A stretch of 37,592 bases of DNA from Candidatus Poribacteria bacterium (GCA_014730235.1 WJIO01000111.1:1-37592); one strand, 5' to 3'; numbered from the stretch's first letter, positions 16,581 to 24,903 are shown. A program made the numbers and translations. The notes: a model not told the origin generated them from the letters alone.

Positions 16581-16871
16581 ATGGGACATTATATAATGCT
16601 CAGCAATTTGACGGATCATGGAGCTAAAACGGTAAAAGAGAACCCGGGACGAATTAAGGAAGTTGATAAAGAAGTTGAAGCGATGGGGGTGAAAATTCTA
16701 GCTCAGTATGCTGTAATGGGGCCTTATGATTTTGTGAACATTGTTGAAGCGCCGGATAATGAAACGGTAATGAGAGTTTCTATGGAATTATCGGCTCGCG
16801 GCAGTGTGAAGTTTACAACCCTTACGGCCATTCCGATTGATGAATTTATTGATCGTTTGAAAAACAAGTGA
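16581..16871 (+). CDS. GYD-domain protein
   Basis: The 96-residue protein has the GYD-domain pattern: YIMLSNLTDHGAKTVKENPGR, a helix (KEVDKEVEAMGV), then YAVMGPYDFVNIVEAPDNET (the family's GxYD..... segment) and SARGSVKFTTLTAIP. It has the ferredoxin-like alpha-beta fold of dimeric barrel proteins. It is cytoplasmic and of unknown function. CAAGGAGG precedes the ATG, and a strong terminator hairpin follows 16 bases after the stop, so it is monocistronic. Confidence 0.9.
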   Translation: MGHYIMLSNLTDHGAKTVKENPGRIKEVDKEVEAMGVKILAQYAVMGPYDFVNIVEAPDNETVMRVSMELSARGSVKFTTLTAIPIDEFIDRLKNK

Positions 16872-16886
16872 TTTTATCATTTTTAG

Positions 16887-16917
16887 AAGGGGCATGCCGA
16901 CGCGTGTCCCTTTATTT
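16887..16917 (+). terminator. Rho-independent terminator after the GYD gene
   Basis: GGGGCATGC (16889-16897) pairs with GCGTGTCCC (16902-16910) across the loop CGAC. Two extra A-T pairs lie at the base, and TTTATTTT follows. This is the same stem as the terminator at 23307. Confidence 0.85.
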
Positions 16918-16945
16918 TGTAAAATAATAAAAGGACATTTGGACA

Positions 16946-19171
16946 ATGAAAGAAGACAAGGCTACATTACAGGAACAGGTCGAAGAGCAAACAAAATCTG
17001 GTCGTAAAAAGTTTGGAACTTTTTCCGGGGTTTTTACGCCTACTTTGCTGACGATCCTCGGTGTGATAATGTTCCTGCGTGAAGGTTGGGTTGTAGGCAA
17101 CGCCGGTCTGTTAGGCGGATGGTTGATAATTCTTTTTGCCTTTACCATTACAATACTTACCGGTCTTTCTATGTCATCTATAACAACTAACATCCGCATA
17201 GGTGCAGGAGGGGCTTTCTCAATTATATCCCAATCTCTAGGTCTGGAGATGGGAGGTAGTATAGGTGTTCCCTTATATCTTTCTCAGGCTCTTGCGGCGG
17301 CCATGTATATATTTGGCTTTCGGGCCGGATGGTTGTATATATTTCCAGATCATCCCCCTATAGCAGTTGATATGATCGCTTTTGCTGTTTTATTTATCAT
17401 ATCTTTTGTAGGTGCTAATCTGGCATTTCGGGTGCAGTATTTTATCATGGCCATTATCGGTGCGTCCCTTGTGTCGGTGTTGGGAACGGTATTCACCGGT
17501 GGGCTTCAGGAGTCCGTTACTTGGTGGGGGAATTTCCGGGGTGCTCCGGAGACGGGTTTCCAAGGGGGAAACTTCTGGACTGTTTTTGCCGTTTTCTTTC
17601 CAGCCGCAACAGGTATAATGGCCGGTGCAAATATGTCAGGTGAATTGGAGGAACCCAGAAGAAGTATACCTGTAGGTACTTTATCGGCCATTGGTTTAAG
17701 TTTGATTATATACATGGTCCTGGCCTATTGGCTAGCAAGGGTGGCCACTCCTTCTGAACTTACCGAAAATTACACGATTATGATTGATCGGGCGTTATGG
17801 TCCCCTGTGGTTCTTGCGGGATTACTTGGAGCGACTTTTTCCTCCGGGCTTTCCTCTATGGTGGGCGCGCCACGAATACTACGTGCTTTGGGTGAACGCG
17901 ACATACTACCCGGTGGCGACTGGTTTGCGAAATCCAGCGAGTCTGGACAACCCCGTAATGCTTCATGGATAACTGGCGGAATTGTGTTTATAGCACTTTT
18001 GCTACGTAATCTTAATGCCATAGCGCCACTTATTACCATGTTCTTTCTTATTGCATACGCCATGATAAATGTGGTTGTATTTATAGAACAAAGTCTGGGT
18101 TTAATAAGCTTCAGACCTTTGTTTAAAGTGCCAAGATATGTCTCATTTCTGGGTGCTCTGGGATGTATCTTTGCCATGTTTATTGTAAATCCTGTATTCA
18201 GCCTTGTTGCCATAGCAATTGTAGTTATATTCTATGGTATACTTGTCCGACGTCATATGCAAGCACCTTTTGAGGATGTCAGAAGTGGGCTTTTTGCCTC
18301 TCTAGCTGAATGGGCTGCCAAAAAGGTAAGTGAGCTTGCATCGTCTCAGGAAAGGGCATGGAAACCTAATCTGCTTGTGCCCGTGGAAGATCCCAGCGAA
18401 CTAAGGGGATATTTCCGGTTTATTCACAGTATAACATATCCAAAGGGTTATGTAAAACTTGTAGGATTAGTATACAATGGCAAAGACGAGAAATTATCTG
18501 AGCGTTTACCCAGTTTAACCCGGGCCTTTCGGGAGGAAGGTATCTTCACAGCATGGACGCTGGTTGAGGCAGAAGACTTTAAATCGGGCTTATTGACTGG
18601 TATGCAGGTCTTAAGTGGTGTCTTCTTTCGTCCAAATATTGTGTTATTATCTTTACCTTGGGAAGAGAATCAAAAACGGGAACAGGACTTAAAAAGCATT
18701 ATAGAAAGTACAAACCAAAGCCACATGGGAGTTATGCTTTTTGTCGATCATCCAGAGGCAGGTCTGGGAAGAAGAGAACAGATCAACGTCTGGGTTCCAG
18801 ACCAAAGCCCAGAATGGAATTTAAGTATAGAGCTTGGTAACTTTGATCTGGCTGTTTTACTGGGTTATCAATTAAGGAGAAATTGGCGAGGTACTCTTAA
18901 CCTCATAACCAATGTAGAAGATGAACAAATGCTGGTTCAAGCTGGTGATTTTATGGAAAACATAATCGATCTTGCCCGAATACCTGATGCAAATACATAT
19001 ATACGCCACTGTGATCTTGAAACCTGTCTGGAAAATGCGCCGCAAGCCGATATAAGTGTTTTTCCATTAGGTGATGAGGTAGATTTTGAACATATAAGAC
19101 ATATAGCTAGTATAACTGATTCCGCCTGTATCTTTACCAGCGATTCTGGTGAAGAAAATGCCTTAGCATAA
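16946..19171 (+). CDS. SLC12-like cation-chloride cotransporter / APC permease
   Basis: The 741-residue membrane protein has a short polar N-terminus, then the cation-chloride-cotransporter motif FGTFSGVFTPTLLTILGVIMF, followed by REGWVVGNAGLLGGW. About 12 helices run to residue 440 (including FAVFFPAATGIMAGANMSGEL). A cytoplasmic C-terminal domain of about 290 residues lacks membrane helices and has alternating sheets and helices (VEDPSELRGYFRFIHSITYP, LLSLPWEENQ). This resembles bacterial Na-K-Cl cotransporter homologues. The ion or amino-acid substrate is unproven. AAAGGAC precedes the ATG. It follows a terminator and precedes a sigma-54 promoter, so it stands alone. Confidence 0.9.
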   Translation: MKEDKATLQEQVEEQTKSGRKKFGTFSGVFTPTLLTILGVIMFLREGWVVGNAGLLGGWLIILFAFTITILTGLSMSSITTNIRIGAGGAFSIISQSLGLEMGGSIGVPLYLSQALAAAMYIFGFRAGWLYIFPDHPPIAVDMIAFAVLFIISFVGANLAFRVQYFIMAIIGASLVSVLGTVFTGGLQESVTWWGNFRGAPETGFQGGNFWTVFAVFFPAATGIMAGANMSGELEEPRRSIPVGTLSAIGLSLIIYMVLAYWLARVATPSELTENYTIMIDRALWSPVVLAGLLGATFSSGLSSMVGAPRILRALGERDILPGGDWFAKSSESGQPRNASWITGGIVFIALLLRNLNAIAPLITMFFLIAYAMINVVVFIEQSLGLISFRPLFKVPRYVSFLGALGCIFAMFIVNPVFSLVAIAIVVIFYGILVRRHMQAPFEDVRSGLFASLAEWAAKKVSELASSQERAWKPNLLVPVEDPSELRGYFRFIHSITYPKGYVKLVGLVYNGKDEKLSERLPSLTRAFREEGIFTAWTLVEAEDFKSGLLTGMQVLSGVFFRPNIVLLSLPWEENQKREQDLKSIIESTNQSHMGVMLFVDHPEAGLGRREQINVWVPDQSPEWNLSIELGNFDLAVLLGYQLRRNWRGTLNLITNVEDEQMLVQAGDFMENIIDLARIPDANTYIRHCDLETCLENAPQADISVFPLGDEVDFEHIRHIASITDSACIFTSDSGEENALA

Positions 19172-19206
19172 AACCCCCTCCGGTAACTAATCTCCGAAAA
19201 AGCTTT

Positions 19207-19245
19207 TGTTGGTTAGCGAACAACAGTGTCGATTGATAACCGACA
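19207..19245. promoter_or_regulatory. Paired enhancer-like palindromes (TGTYG-N9-CRACA)
   Basis: TGTTGGTTAGCGAACAACA (19207-19225) and TGTCGATTGATAACCGACA (19227-19245) are both 19-base palindromes with arms TGTYG and CRACA. Their centres are exactly 20 bases apart, two helical turns. They lie about 104 and 84 bases upstream of the -12 element of the sigma-54 promoter at 19307, the normal place for an enhancer-binding protein. The same pair architecture occurs at 25056-25094. Confidence 0.72.
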
Positions 19246-19306
19246 ATTAACCGCCATCCTGGCTTTTCAAATACATTAATTATAGTCTATACAGCACCAA
19301 ATGGAT

Positions 19307-19322
19307 TGGCATATTTGTTGCG
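19307..19322 (+). promoter_or_regulatory. Sigma-54 (-24/-12) promoter
   Basis: TGGCATATTTGTTGCG has GG at 19308-19309 and GC at 19320-19321 with 10 bases between, as sigma-54 requires. Transcription is expected near 19332, 60 bases before the disulfide oxidoreductase gene. It differs from the site at 25220 by a single base. Confidence 0.85.
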
Positions 19323-19391
19323 CTTGATATACAGTGGTTAATTTGGTTATGTCTATTACTTCAAAAAAACTCCAGGGATAGATTAAATTAT

Positions 19392-20738
19392 ATGACAAAG
19401 CATAAATTCGATTTAGTTGTATTGGGAACCGGCCCTGCTGGTAACAATGTAACTTATAAATGTAAAGAAGCGGGATTATCTGTAGCCGTTATTGAATCTG
19501 GTTCTCCTGGTGGTACATGTTCACAGACTGGATGTGATGCAAAGAAACCGTTAGTTAATACAGCAGAAATCCTAGACTGGTTTAACCGCATGCAGGGAAA
19601 AGGTATTGAAGGCAAAGGATATATTGATTGGCAAAAGCTTATAGAATTCAAGCGTGTTTTTACTAAACCTATACCGGGTGATACAAGGGATAAGTTAACC
19701 AGAAATAAAATTCATTTATTTGAGGGAAAACCAAAATTTGTGGATGAAAATACTTTTCAGGTTGGAGAAGAAATAATCTCCGCCAGATGGATTGTAATTG
19801 CTACAGGTGCTCGCACAAAAGAGCTGAATATTCAAGGGGAGGAGATGGTATTAACAAGTGATCAGTTTATGGAACTTGATAAACTACCGGAAGATATAGT
19901 ATTCATCGGTGGGGGATATGTATCCTTTGAGTTTGCGCATGTTGCGGCAAGAGCGGGGGCAGATGTAACCATTATTGAAAAGAATGAGCGGATGCTTGAA
20001 AATTTCGATCAGGATTTGGTTAGATTACTTATTAAGTCCTCTGAAGCTTCTGGAATAGAAGTAGAAAAAGGTAAATGCGTAGATTGCGTCAGAAAGGTAA
20101 ATGAGAAATTTCTGGCGGAATGTAATAAAGGTAGAAATATTTTTGAAGCAGACATATTGGTTCATGGCGCAGGTAGAATACCAAACGTTGATGGTCTTGA
20201 TTTATCCAAAGCCAATATAGAGTTTGGCCCTGATGGCATTCACGTCAATGAATATCTTCAAAGCGTTTCAAATCCGGCGGTCTATTCTGCCGGGGATGTA
20301 TCGGCCACAGATGGGCTTCCTCTAACGCCTGTAGCAACTCTCGAAGGCGCTATTGTAGCCAGTAATATCCTTGAAAATAACAGCAAAACAGTGGACTACA
20401 CAGGCGTTTCAACATCTTTATTCACAGTGCCAGCTTTGGTTTCTGTTGGATTAACAGAGAAGCAAGCAGAGGAGAAAGGTCTGGATGTCACAGTTAATTA
20501 TGAGAATACAAGCGACAAAAAGCTTTATCAACAGTTAGGTGCTGAATATTCTGCATACAAAGTGCTTGTTGATAATAAAACTGAAGATATAGTTGGTGCT
20601 CATATACTTGGGCCTGATGCTTACGAAGTTATAAATATTTTTGCTATAGCTATGAGAGCCGGATTGAATTCTAATGACCTCAAGAAAGCTGTATTAGCAT
20701 ATCCAAGCAAAATATCAACTGTTAAATGGATGTTATGA
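19392..20738 (+). CDS. Dihydrolipoamide dehydrogenase-like flavoprotein disulfide oxidoreductase
   Basis: The 448-residue cytoplasmic FAD/NAD(P) enzyme has the FAD motif GTGPAG at residues 12-17. The redox-active pair is Cys43 and Cys48 in GGTCSQTGCDAKK, with the usual CxxxxC spacing but unusual intervening residues. The second nucleotide-binding fold is FIGGGYVSFEFAHVAAR, and the FAD closing motif is VYSAGDVSATDGLPLTPVA. The C-terminal interface segment reads LAYPSKISTVKWML where classical lipoamide or glutathione reductases have H-P-T-x-x-E; the His and Glu are missing. It is probably a disulfide or quinone reductase of the wider MerA/Lpd group, not a pyruvate-dehydrogenase E3. It is under a sigma-54 promoter. 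Confidence 0.9.
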   Translation: MTKHKFDLVVLGTGPAGNNVTYKCKEAGLSVAVIESGSPGGTCSQTGCDAKKPLVNTAEILDWFNRMQGKGIEGKGYIDWQKLIEFKRVFTKPIPGDTRDKLTRNKIHLFEGKPKFVDENTFQVGEEIISARWIVIATGARTKELNIQGEEMVLTSDQFMELDKLPEDIVFIGGGYVSFEFAHVAARAGADVTIIEKNERMLENFDQDLVRLLIKSSEASGIEVEKGKCVDCVRKVNEKFLAECNKGRNIFEADILVHGAGRIPNVDGLDLSKANIEFGPDGIHVNEYLQSVSNPAVYSAGDVSATDGLPLTPVATLEGAIVASNILENNSKTVDYTGVSTSLFTVPALVSVGLTEKQAEEKGLDVTVNYENTSDKKLYQQLGAEYSAYKVLVDNKTEDIVGAHILGPDAYEVINIFAIAMRAGLNSNDLKKAVLAYPSKISTVKWML

Positions 20739-20772
20739 ACAAATTAGTAAATAAAAGGTGGTGTTGGTATAT

Positions 20773-20943
20773 ATGTTAGGATGGGCTTTAACTTTTTTTA
20801 TAATTGCTATTATCGCTGCGGTTTTTGGTTTTACAGGGATTGCTCTGGCAGCGGCGGGTATTGCTAGAATTTTGTTTTTCATTTTTCTCGTTGTTTTTAT
20901 TGTGACCCTGGTTCTTGGTTTAGTACGCCGACGCCGTGTATAA
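20773..20943 (+). CDS. DUF1328 (YtjA-like) small membrane protein, second copy
   Basis: The ATG at 20773 gives 56 residues, the same length as the copy at 15463. GTG and TTG codons 9-15 bases earlier are in frame but overlap the AGGTGG ribosome binding site. The core [20 protein letters not shown] and the second helix [17 protein letters not shown] are nearly identical to the first copy, with basic tail RRRRV. It is a two-helix inner-membrane peptide of unknown role. It lies 34 bases after the oxidoreductase gene, so it is probably under the same sigma-54 promoter. Confidence 0.92.
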   Translation: MLGWALTFFIIAIIAAVFGFTGIALAAAGIARILFFIFLVVFIVTLVLGLVRRRRV

Positions 20944-21011
20944 AGACGGTGTAAATTAAGAAATACTGGTTTATCCTCTATTATAATAAAGTAAATTGAA
21001 AGGAGTTTTCT

Positions 21012-22490
21012 ATGAGAACTTATATGACAAAGTCTTTTTTGATGATATCAATAATCATTATAATTAAATTAGCCGTCCCTGGTAGTCTTTTATCAGTAGA
21101 AAATGATTTGGAGGATAAACAGATTACAGGTGCAGTTGAGGCAAAACTCTGGATTGATGAAGGAGTCTCATCCCATCTTATAGATGTGGAAACGGAAGAT
21201 GGGGTAGTAACTTTATCGGGTTCTGTGGATAATATTTTATCTAAAGATCGCTCTGTAGATATAGCGAGTTCCGTTAAAGGGGTTACTTTTGTAATCGACG
21301 AAATGGAAGTTATGGATACAGGTAGAGCAGACAATGAAATCCGTAATGATGTTATTAATGCTTTGATGTTTGATCCAGCCACTGACTCATTTGAATTAAA
21401 TGTGGAAGTTGAAGATGGAACAGTAATTTTATCCGGTGTTGTAGAATCTTATGCCGAAAAGACTCTAAGTGCTACTGTTGCCAAAGGTGTTAAAGGTGTA
21501 AGGGATATTGAGAATAACATAACAGTTGATTATAAAACTGATAGAGCTGATGAGGAAATTAAATCTGATATTGAACAGCAGATAAATTACGATGTTTTAA
21601 TTGAAGAACCTATAAATGTTCAGGTTTCAGATGGTCATGTTGAACTCAAAGGGACTATTGGTAGTATGTATGAAAAAAATGCTGTAGAAGATAATGCCTG
21701 GGTTTCTGGTGTTAAATCGGTTGATACTGATGGATTAGAAATTAACTGGTGGATGCAGGATGAAGCCTGGTTAAAAGATAAATATGAAAAAATGCAGGAA
21801 AGTGATACAAAAAATGCAGTGGAACTTGCCTTGTATAACAACCCTAGAACATATCTAATGCCTATTGATGTAGAACTCAGTGAAAATGTTGTTACCCTGA
21901 GGGGAGTTGTCAACAACCTGAAAGCCAAGAGAGTTGCTGAGGATGTTGCTGAAGACGTAGAAGGTGTGTGGAGAGTCAAAAACCATATACGTGTCCGAAC
22001 AAAGCGAGATCTTACGGATAGTGGTATAAGAGATAGTATACTAAGTGCCCTTAAACGAGATCCTTATGTAAGTCGTCATAATATTAACGTGTCTGTAAAA
22101 AACGAAAAGGCATACTTAAAAGGTTCGGTTGACTCATATTTTGAGAAAGACAGAGCTGAGGAAGTTACTTCAGGTGTGCTTGGTGTAGCAGATATAAGCA
22201 ATAATCTGAGCGTTAGTTATGATTATAGCATTTTTTCAAAAAGCGATTGGGAAATAAAGGAAGATGTAGAAAGTCAATTGTTCTGGAGTCCATTTGTAGA
22301 TAGTGATGATATAGATGTTTCTGTAGAAAATGGTATAGCTACCCTTTCTGGAAGCGTTTCAAACGTTTTTGAATTTAAGAGCGCTATAAAAAACGCAAAA
22401 GATGGTGGAGCAAGAAAAGTTGTGGAAGATCTATATATTGAATATGGTCCAGGGCTTAAAGATGTTGGCTATGAGTTACAAGAAAGGTAG
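21012..22490 (+). CDS. Secreted protein with six BON domains
   Basis: The 492-residue protein has a hydrophobic signal segment (about residues 8-28) and six consecutive BON domains near 37-100, 107-170, 178-240, 265-330, 340-405 and 415-480. Each has an I...V...L helix, then the strand pattern (I/V)xVxVxxGxVxLxGxVxS and a closing GV..V.N.(I/L) strand. BON domains bind phospholipid or peptidoglycan-associated surfaces, as in OsmY and DolP. Six in tandem is long for the family. It is probably periplasmic and protects the envelope. AAAGGAG precedes the ATG. The next gene's ribosome binding site overlaps this stop codon. Confidence 0.93.
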   Translation: MRTYMTKSFLMISIIIIIKLAVPGSLLSVENDLEDKQITGAVEAKLWIDEGVSSHLIDVETEDGVVTLSGSVDNILSKDRSVDIASSVKGVTFVIDEMEVMDTGRADNEIRNDVINALMFDPATDSFELNVEVEDGTVILSGVVESYAEKTLSATVAKGVKGVRDIENNITVDYKTDRADEEIKSDIEQQINYDVLIEEPINVQVSDGHVELKGTIGSMYEKNAVEDNAWVSGVKSVDTDGLEINWWMQDEAWLKDKYEKMQESDTKNAVELALYNNPRTYLMPIDVELSENVVTLRGVVNNLKAKRVAEDVAEDVEGVWRVKNHIRVRTKRDLTDSGIRDSILSALKRDPYVSRHNINVSVKNEKAYLKGSVDSYFEKDRAEEVTSGVLGVADISNNLSVSYDYSIFSKSDWEIKEDVESQLFWSPFVDSDDIDVSVENGIATLSGSVSNVFEFKSAIKNAKDGGARKVVEDLYIEYGPGLKDVGYELQER

Positions 22491-22500
22491 GAGAGTATAT

Positions 22501-22836
22501 ATGTCAAATAAAAAGCATATAGAAGATAAGACTGATGAAAAAATATCAAATCTAAAACGAATAGAATACCAGAAAAAAATCGAAGCTGAGCTTAAACAAA
22601 TGGATGTAAAAATTCATAAGCTGGAAGCAGACACAGCAAAAGCCAGTTCTGATGTTTTGATGGAAACTAAAAAACAAATACGAAAAATAAGAGAAAAACG
22701 CGAAGAGCTGGAAGAATCATTGAAAAAGTTAAAAAACTCAGGTGATGAAGCATGGATGGACATAAAAGAAGGTATAGACAATTCACTTGCTGAAATGAAA
22801 GCTGCCTTTACCAATGCCATGGCAAGGTTTATCTGA
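22501..22836 (+). CDS. Coiled-coil stress protein (Sll1863-like)
   Basis: The 111-residue soluble protein starts at ATG 22501, 7 bases after GGAG, which is built on the stop of the BON gene. Residues 10-85 are one long charged helix with heptads (KKIEAELKQMDVKIHKLEAD, RKIREKREELEESLKKLKNS). Then comes AWMDIKEGIDNSLAEMKAAF, a tail typical of the small coiled-coil proteins grouped with Synechocystis Sll1863. Function is unknown; position suggests it is co-translated with the BON protein and the next membrane protein. Confidence 0.8.
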   Translation: MSNKKHIEDKTDEKISNLKRIEYQKKIEAELKQMDVKIHKLEADTAKASSDVLMETKKQIRKIREKREELEESLKKLKNSGDEAWMDIKEGIDNSLAEMKAAFTNAMARFI

Positions 22837-22875
22837 ATTTAGATATTAATAAAACAACAGGAGGTGATAGATTAG

Positions 22876-23262
22876 ATGTTTTTTACTCACTTGCTATTTG
22901 CCATTATCCTGGGTTTTTTGTTTACTTTGGTTTTTGCCGTGGGATTTCGGAGGAGAGGTCCATGGGGAAATATATTTATATTCTTTGTCCTTGTGTTTCT
23001 TGTAACATGGGCAGGTGGTCTATGGATAGCTCCCTTCGGTCCGGTATACTGGGGAGTGGCCTGGTTACCATTTTTAATAATTGGTTTTTTGTTTGCTATG
23101 CTATTGGCTGCATCCGGGCCTGTTCAACCGGTAAAAAGTCCTGAAGAAGCAATAGAAGAGGCAAAGATTGAAGTTGCTGTTCAAAGTATTTTGAACATCT
23201 TTCTCTGGGTGTTTATCCTTGGTTTGGTTTTTGCGATAGTTTATAGCTATATTACGGCTTAG
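22876..23262 (+). CDS. Four-helix inner-membrane protein, unknown
   Basis: The 128-residue protein has about four membrane helices: residues 5-23, 32-50, 57-80 and 105-126. The loops contain FRRRGPWGN and a conserved-looking WIAPFGPVYWGVAWLP stretch. A short acidic cytoplasmic loop (KSPEEAIEEAKIEVA) separates helices 3 and 4. The family is not recognised with confidence. CAGGAGGTGA precedes the ATG. It is the last gene before a strong terminator at 23307, closing the run that begins at 19392 or 21012. Confidence 0.78.
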   Translation: MFFTHLLFAIILGFLFTLVFAVGFRRRGPWGNIFIFFVLVFLVTWAGGLWIAPFGPVYWGVAWLPFLIIGFLFAMLLAASGPVQPVKSPEEAIEEAKIEVAVQSILNIFLWVFILGLVFAIVYSYITA

Positions 23263-23306
23263 TTTTAATATTACGCTTTATTAAATAAAAAATGCCAGAA
23301 ATTTTA

Positions 23307-23334
23307 AGGGCATGCTGACGCGTGCCCTGTTTTA
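23307..23334 (+). terminator. Rho-independent terminator
   Basis: GGGCATGC (23308-23315) pairs with GCGTGCCC (23320-23327) across TGAC, with one extra A-T pair, followed by GTTTTAAT. The same stem is used at 16887. Confidence 0.85.
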
Positions 23335-23467
23335 ATATGTGGACTCTATCAATACTATAATTTTGTAGTTTTAAATATTTTATAACTTAATTCAGAATTC
23401 ATGTAGTTTTAAGAAAGATTGGGCACGAACTATAGTGCCTAAAAATCAGAAATTTGGAGGGGTAGAA

Positions 23468-24037
23468 ATGAGGGCTGAGGATAGGGATAACCCAAATAAT
23501 AGTTTTGAAAATCAAGCTCTTATACATAAAGATTCGTTGTATCAATATGCGTTAAGCAAAGTTAAAAATGAAAGTGATGCAAAAGACCTGGTTCAAGAGA
23601 CATATCTTAAAGCATATAAATTCTTTGATACTTTTGAAGATGGTACTAACTGCAAAGCCTGGTTATTTACTATATTAAGGAATACATTTATAAACTTCAT
23701 AAGAAAAGATAAGATGCAACCTGTTCTGGTTTTTATGCAAGATATAAAAGCAAAAGGGTTAGAACCGGCGGGAGGAGAAAATCCTGAAGATCGAATATTA
23801 AAAGACAAATTCGATGATAAAGTAACTGGTGCTATAAATTCACTAAATGAACATTATAAAAATGTAGTTTTACTAGCTGATGTCAAGGGGTTCAGATATA
23901 AAGAAATAGCTGACATAATGAATTGTCCCATAGGAACTGTTATGTCAAGGTTATACAGAGGGCGAAAGTTACTCAGGGAAAAGCTTGAGGATTATGCGTT
24001 AAATAATGGTTATATAACACAGAAAAGTAATAGTTAA
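23468..24037 (+). CDS. ECF-type RNA polymerase sigma factor
   Basis: The protein is 189 residues from ATG 23468, which has TTGGAGGGG upstream; a GTG at 23435 lacks a site. Region 2 is DAKDLVQETYLKAYKFFDTF through WLFTILRNTFINFIRK, the usual core-polymerase and -10 recognition helices. Region 4 is HYKNVVLLADVKGFRYKEIA, then CPIGTVMSRLYRGRKLLREK, the -35 helix-turn-helix. It has the ECF (group IV) architecture. No anti-sigma gene is adjacent, so control must be elsewhere or transcriptional. It is a likely regulator of some of the stress genes here, but that is inferred from position. Confidence 0.93.
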   Translation: MRAEDRDNPNNSFENQALIHKDSLYQYALSKVKNESDAKDLVQETYLKAYKFFDTFEDGTNCKAWLFTILRNTFINFIRKDKMQPVLVFMQDIKAKGLEPAGGENPEDRILKDKFDDKVTGAINSLNEHYKNVVLLADVKGFRYKEIADIMNCPIGTVMSRLYRGRKLLREKLEDYALNNGYITQKSNS

Positions 24038-24064
24038 CAAATGAGTATCATTTGTTAACTATTA
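24028..24064. terminator. Perfect hairpin overlapping the sigma-factor stop codon
   Basis: Arms 24028-24044 and 24048-24064 are 17-base perfect complements around GTA; the arm TAATAGTTAACAAATGA includes the stop codon. No T-run follows (AAATCC), so this may be an operator or mRNA-stabilising structure rather than an intrinsic terminator. The rest of the gap to 24276 is AT-rich without visible features. Confidence 0.5.
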
Positions 24065-24276
24065 AATCCAAGTAATTATGTTTTGTATAACCCATCCTAT
24101 CTCCAAATTAACTCTAAAAAGCATTGTGCTTAACGATATTGCTATTGCATTTACATATAGTAATCTGATAAAATCAAAAAAGAATTAATGTTTTTTAAGA
24201 TACCTGAATATTTTGAATATTTTTTCAGAAGTGAACGATCATAAGTGAATTAAAACTTTCTTAAAAAGCGATACAT

Positions 24277-24903
24277 ATGGAAAATAAAGTAAACTTCCTA
24301 CAAAATGAATCGGAACTCCTGCGGGATATTCAGTCTGATGATAGAATGATAGATCGTCAAACCTTGGAATCCATAATATTGTTGGCTGTTGAACTGGCTC
24401 GGGAGGGTAGAGAAGGCAGGAAAATCGGAACTATGTTTGTAATATCTGATTCAGAGGAAACATTAAAACGTTCCAGATGCCTTATACTCGATCCGTTGTG
24501 GAATCATCCGGAATCAAAGAGAAATATCCTTGATTCAAACTTGCGTGAAACGGTTAAAGAATTATCCCAGTTAGATGGAGCTTTTATAGTTTCAAGAGAG
24601 GGTATTGTATTATCAGCTTGCAGGTATATAAATGCCTCTTCTGAGGGTGTTAATATTCCCTTAGGTCTTGGTAGTCGACATATGGCAGCAGCATATATCA
24701 CAAAAGAAACTAACTCTACAACCGTTGTAGTTTCTGAGTCCTCAATTGTTCGGGTCTTTAATAATGGTGATATAGTCGCAGAGATAATACCCGAATTATG
24801 GTTATTAAGAAGACATGGACTTCATATTGAAGGAGCTTATTCGCTTCGTAGTAGTGATGATGTGACTGTGGCAAGTAAAAAAAGTCAGGAATCAGAAGAT
24901 TAA
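24277..24903 (+). CDS. Diadenylate cyclase (DisA_N domain) protein
   Basis: The 208-residue protein makes, or is related to enzymes that make, c-di-AMP from two ATP. The DAC motifs are present: DGA at residues 100-102 in LDGAFIVSREG, and the GSRH loop at 132-135 in LGLGSRHMAAAYITKETNST. The canonical RHR is RHM here (Met136). The N-terminal helix LESIILLAVELAREGREGRK and IGTMFVISDS are typical of stand-alone DAC proteins lacking the DisA DNA-binding part and the CdaA membrane helices. It is probably soluble. No strong ribosome binding site is seen. Neighbours are the sigma factor upstream and superoxide reductase downstream. Confidence 0.85.
   Translation: MENKVNFLQNESELLRDIQSDDRMIDRQTLESIILLAVELAREGREGRKIGTMFVISDSEETLKRSRCLILDPLWNHPESKRNILDSNLRETVKELSQLDGAFIVSREGIVLSACRYINASSEGVNIPLGLGSRHMAAAYITKETNSTTVVVSESSIVRVFNNGDIVAEIIPELWLLRRHGLHIEGAYSLRSSDDVTVASKKSQESED

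Noticed and set aside
23422-23439. GGGCACGAAC as a fourth sigma-54 site before the sigma-factor gene.
   Set aside because: There is no GC at the required 10-base spacing after the GG; the sequence is a short inverted repeat instead.
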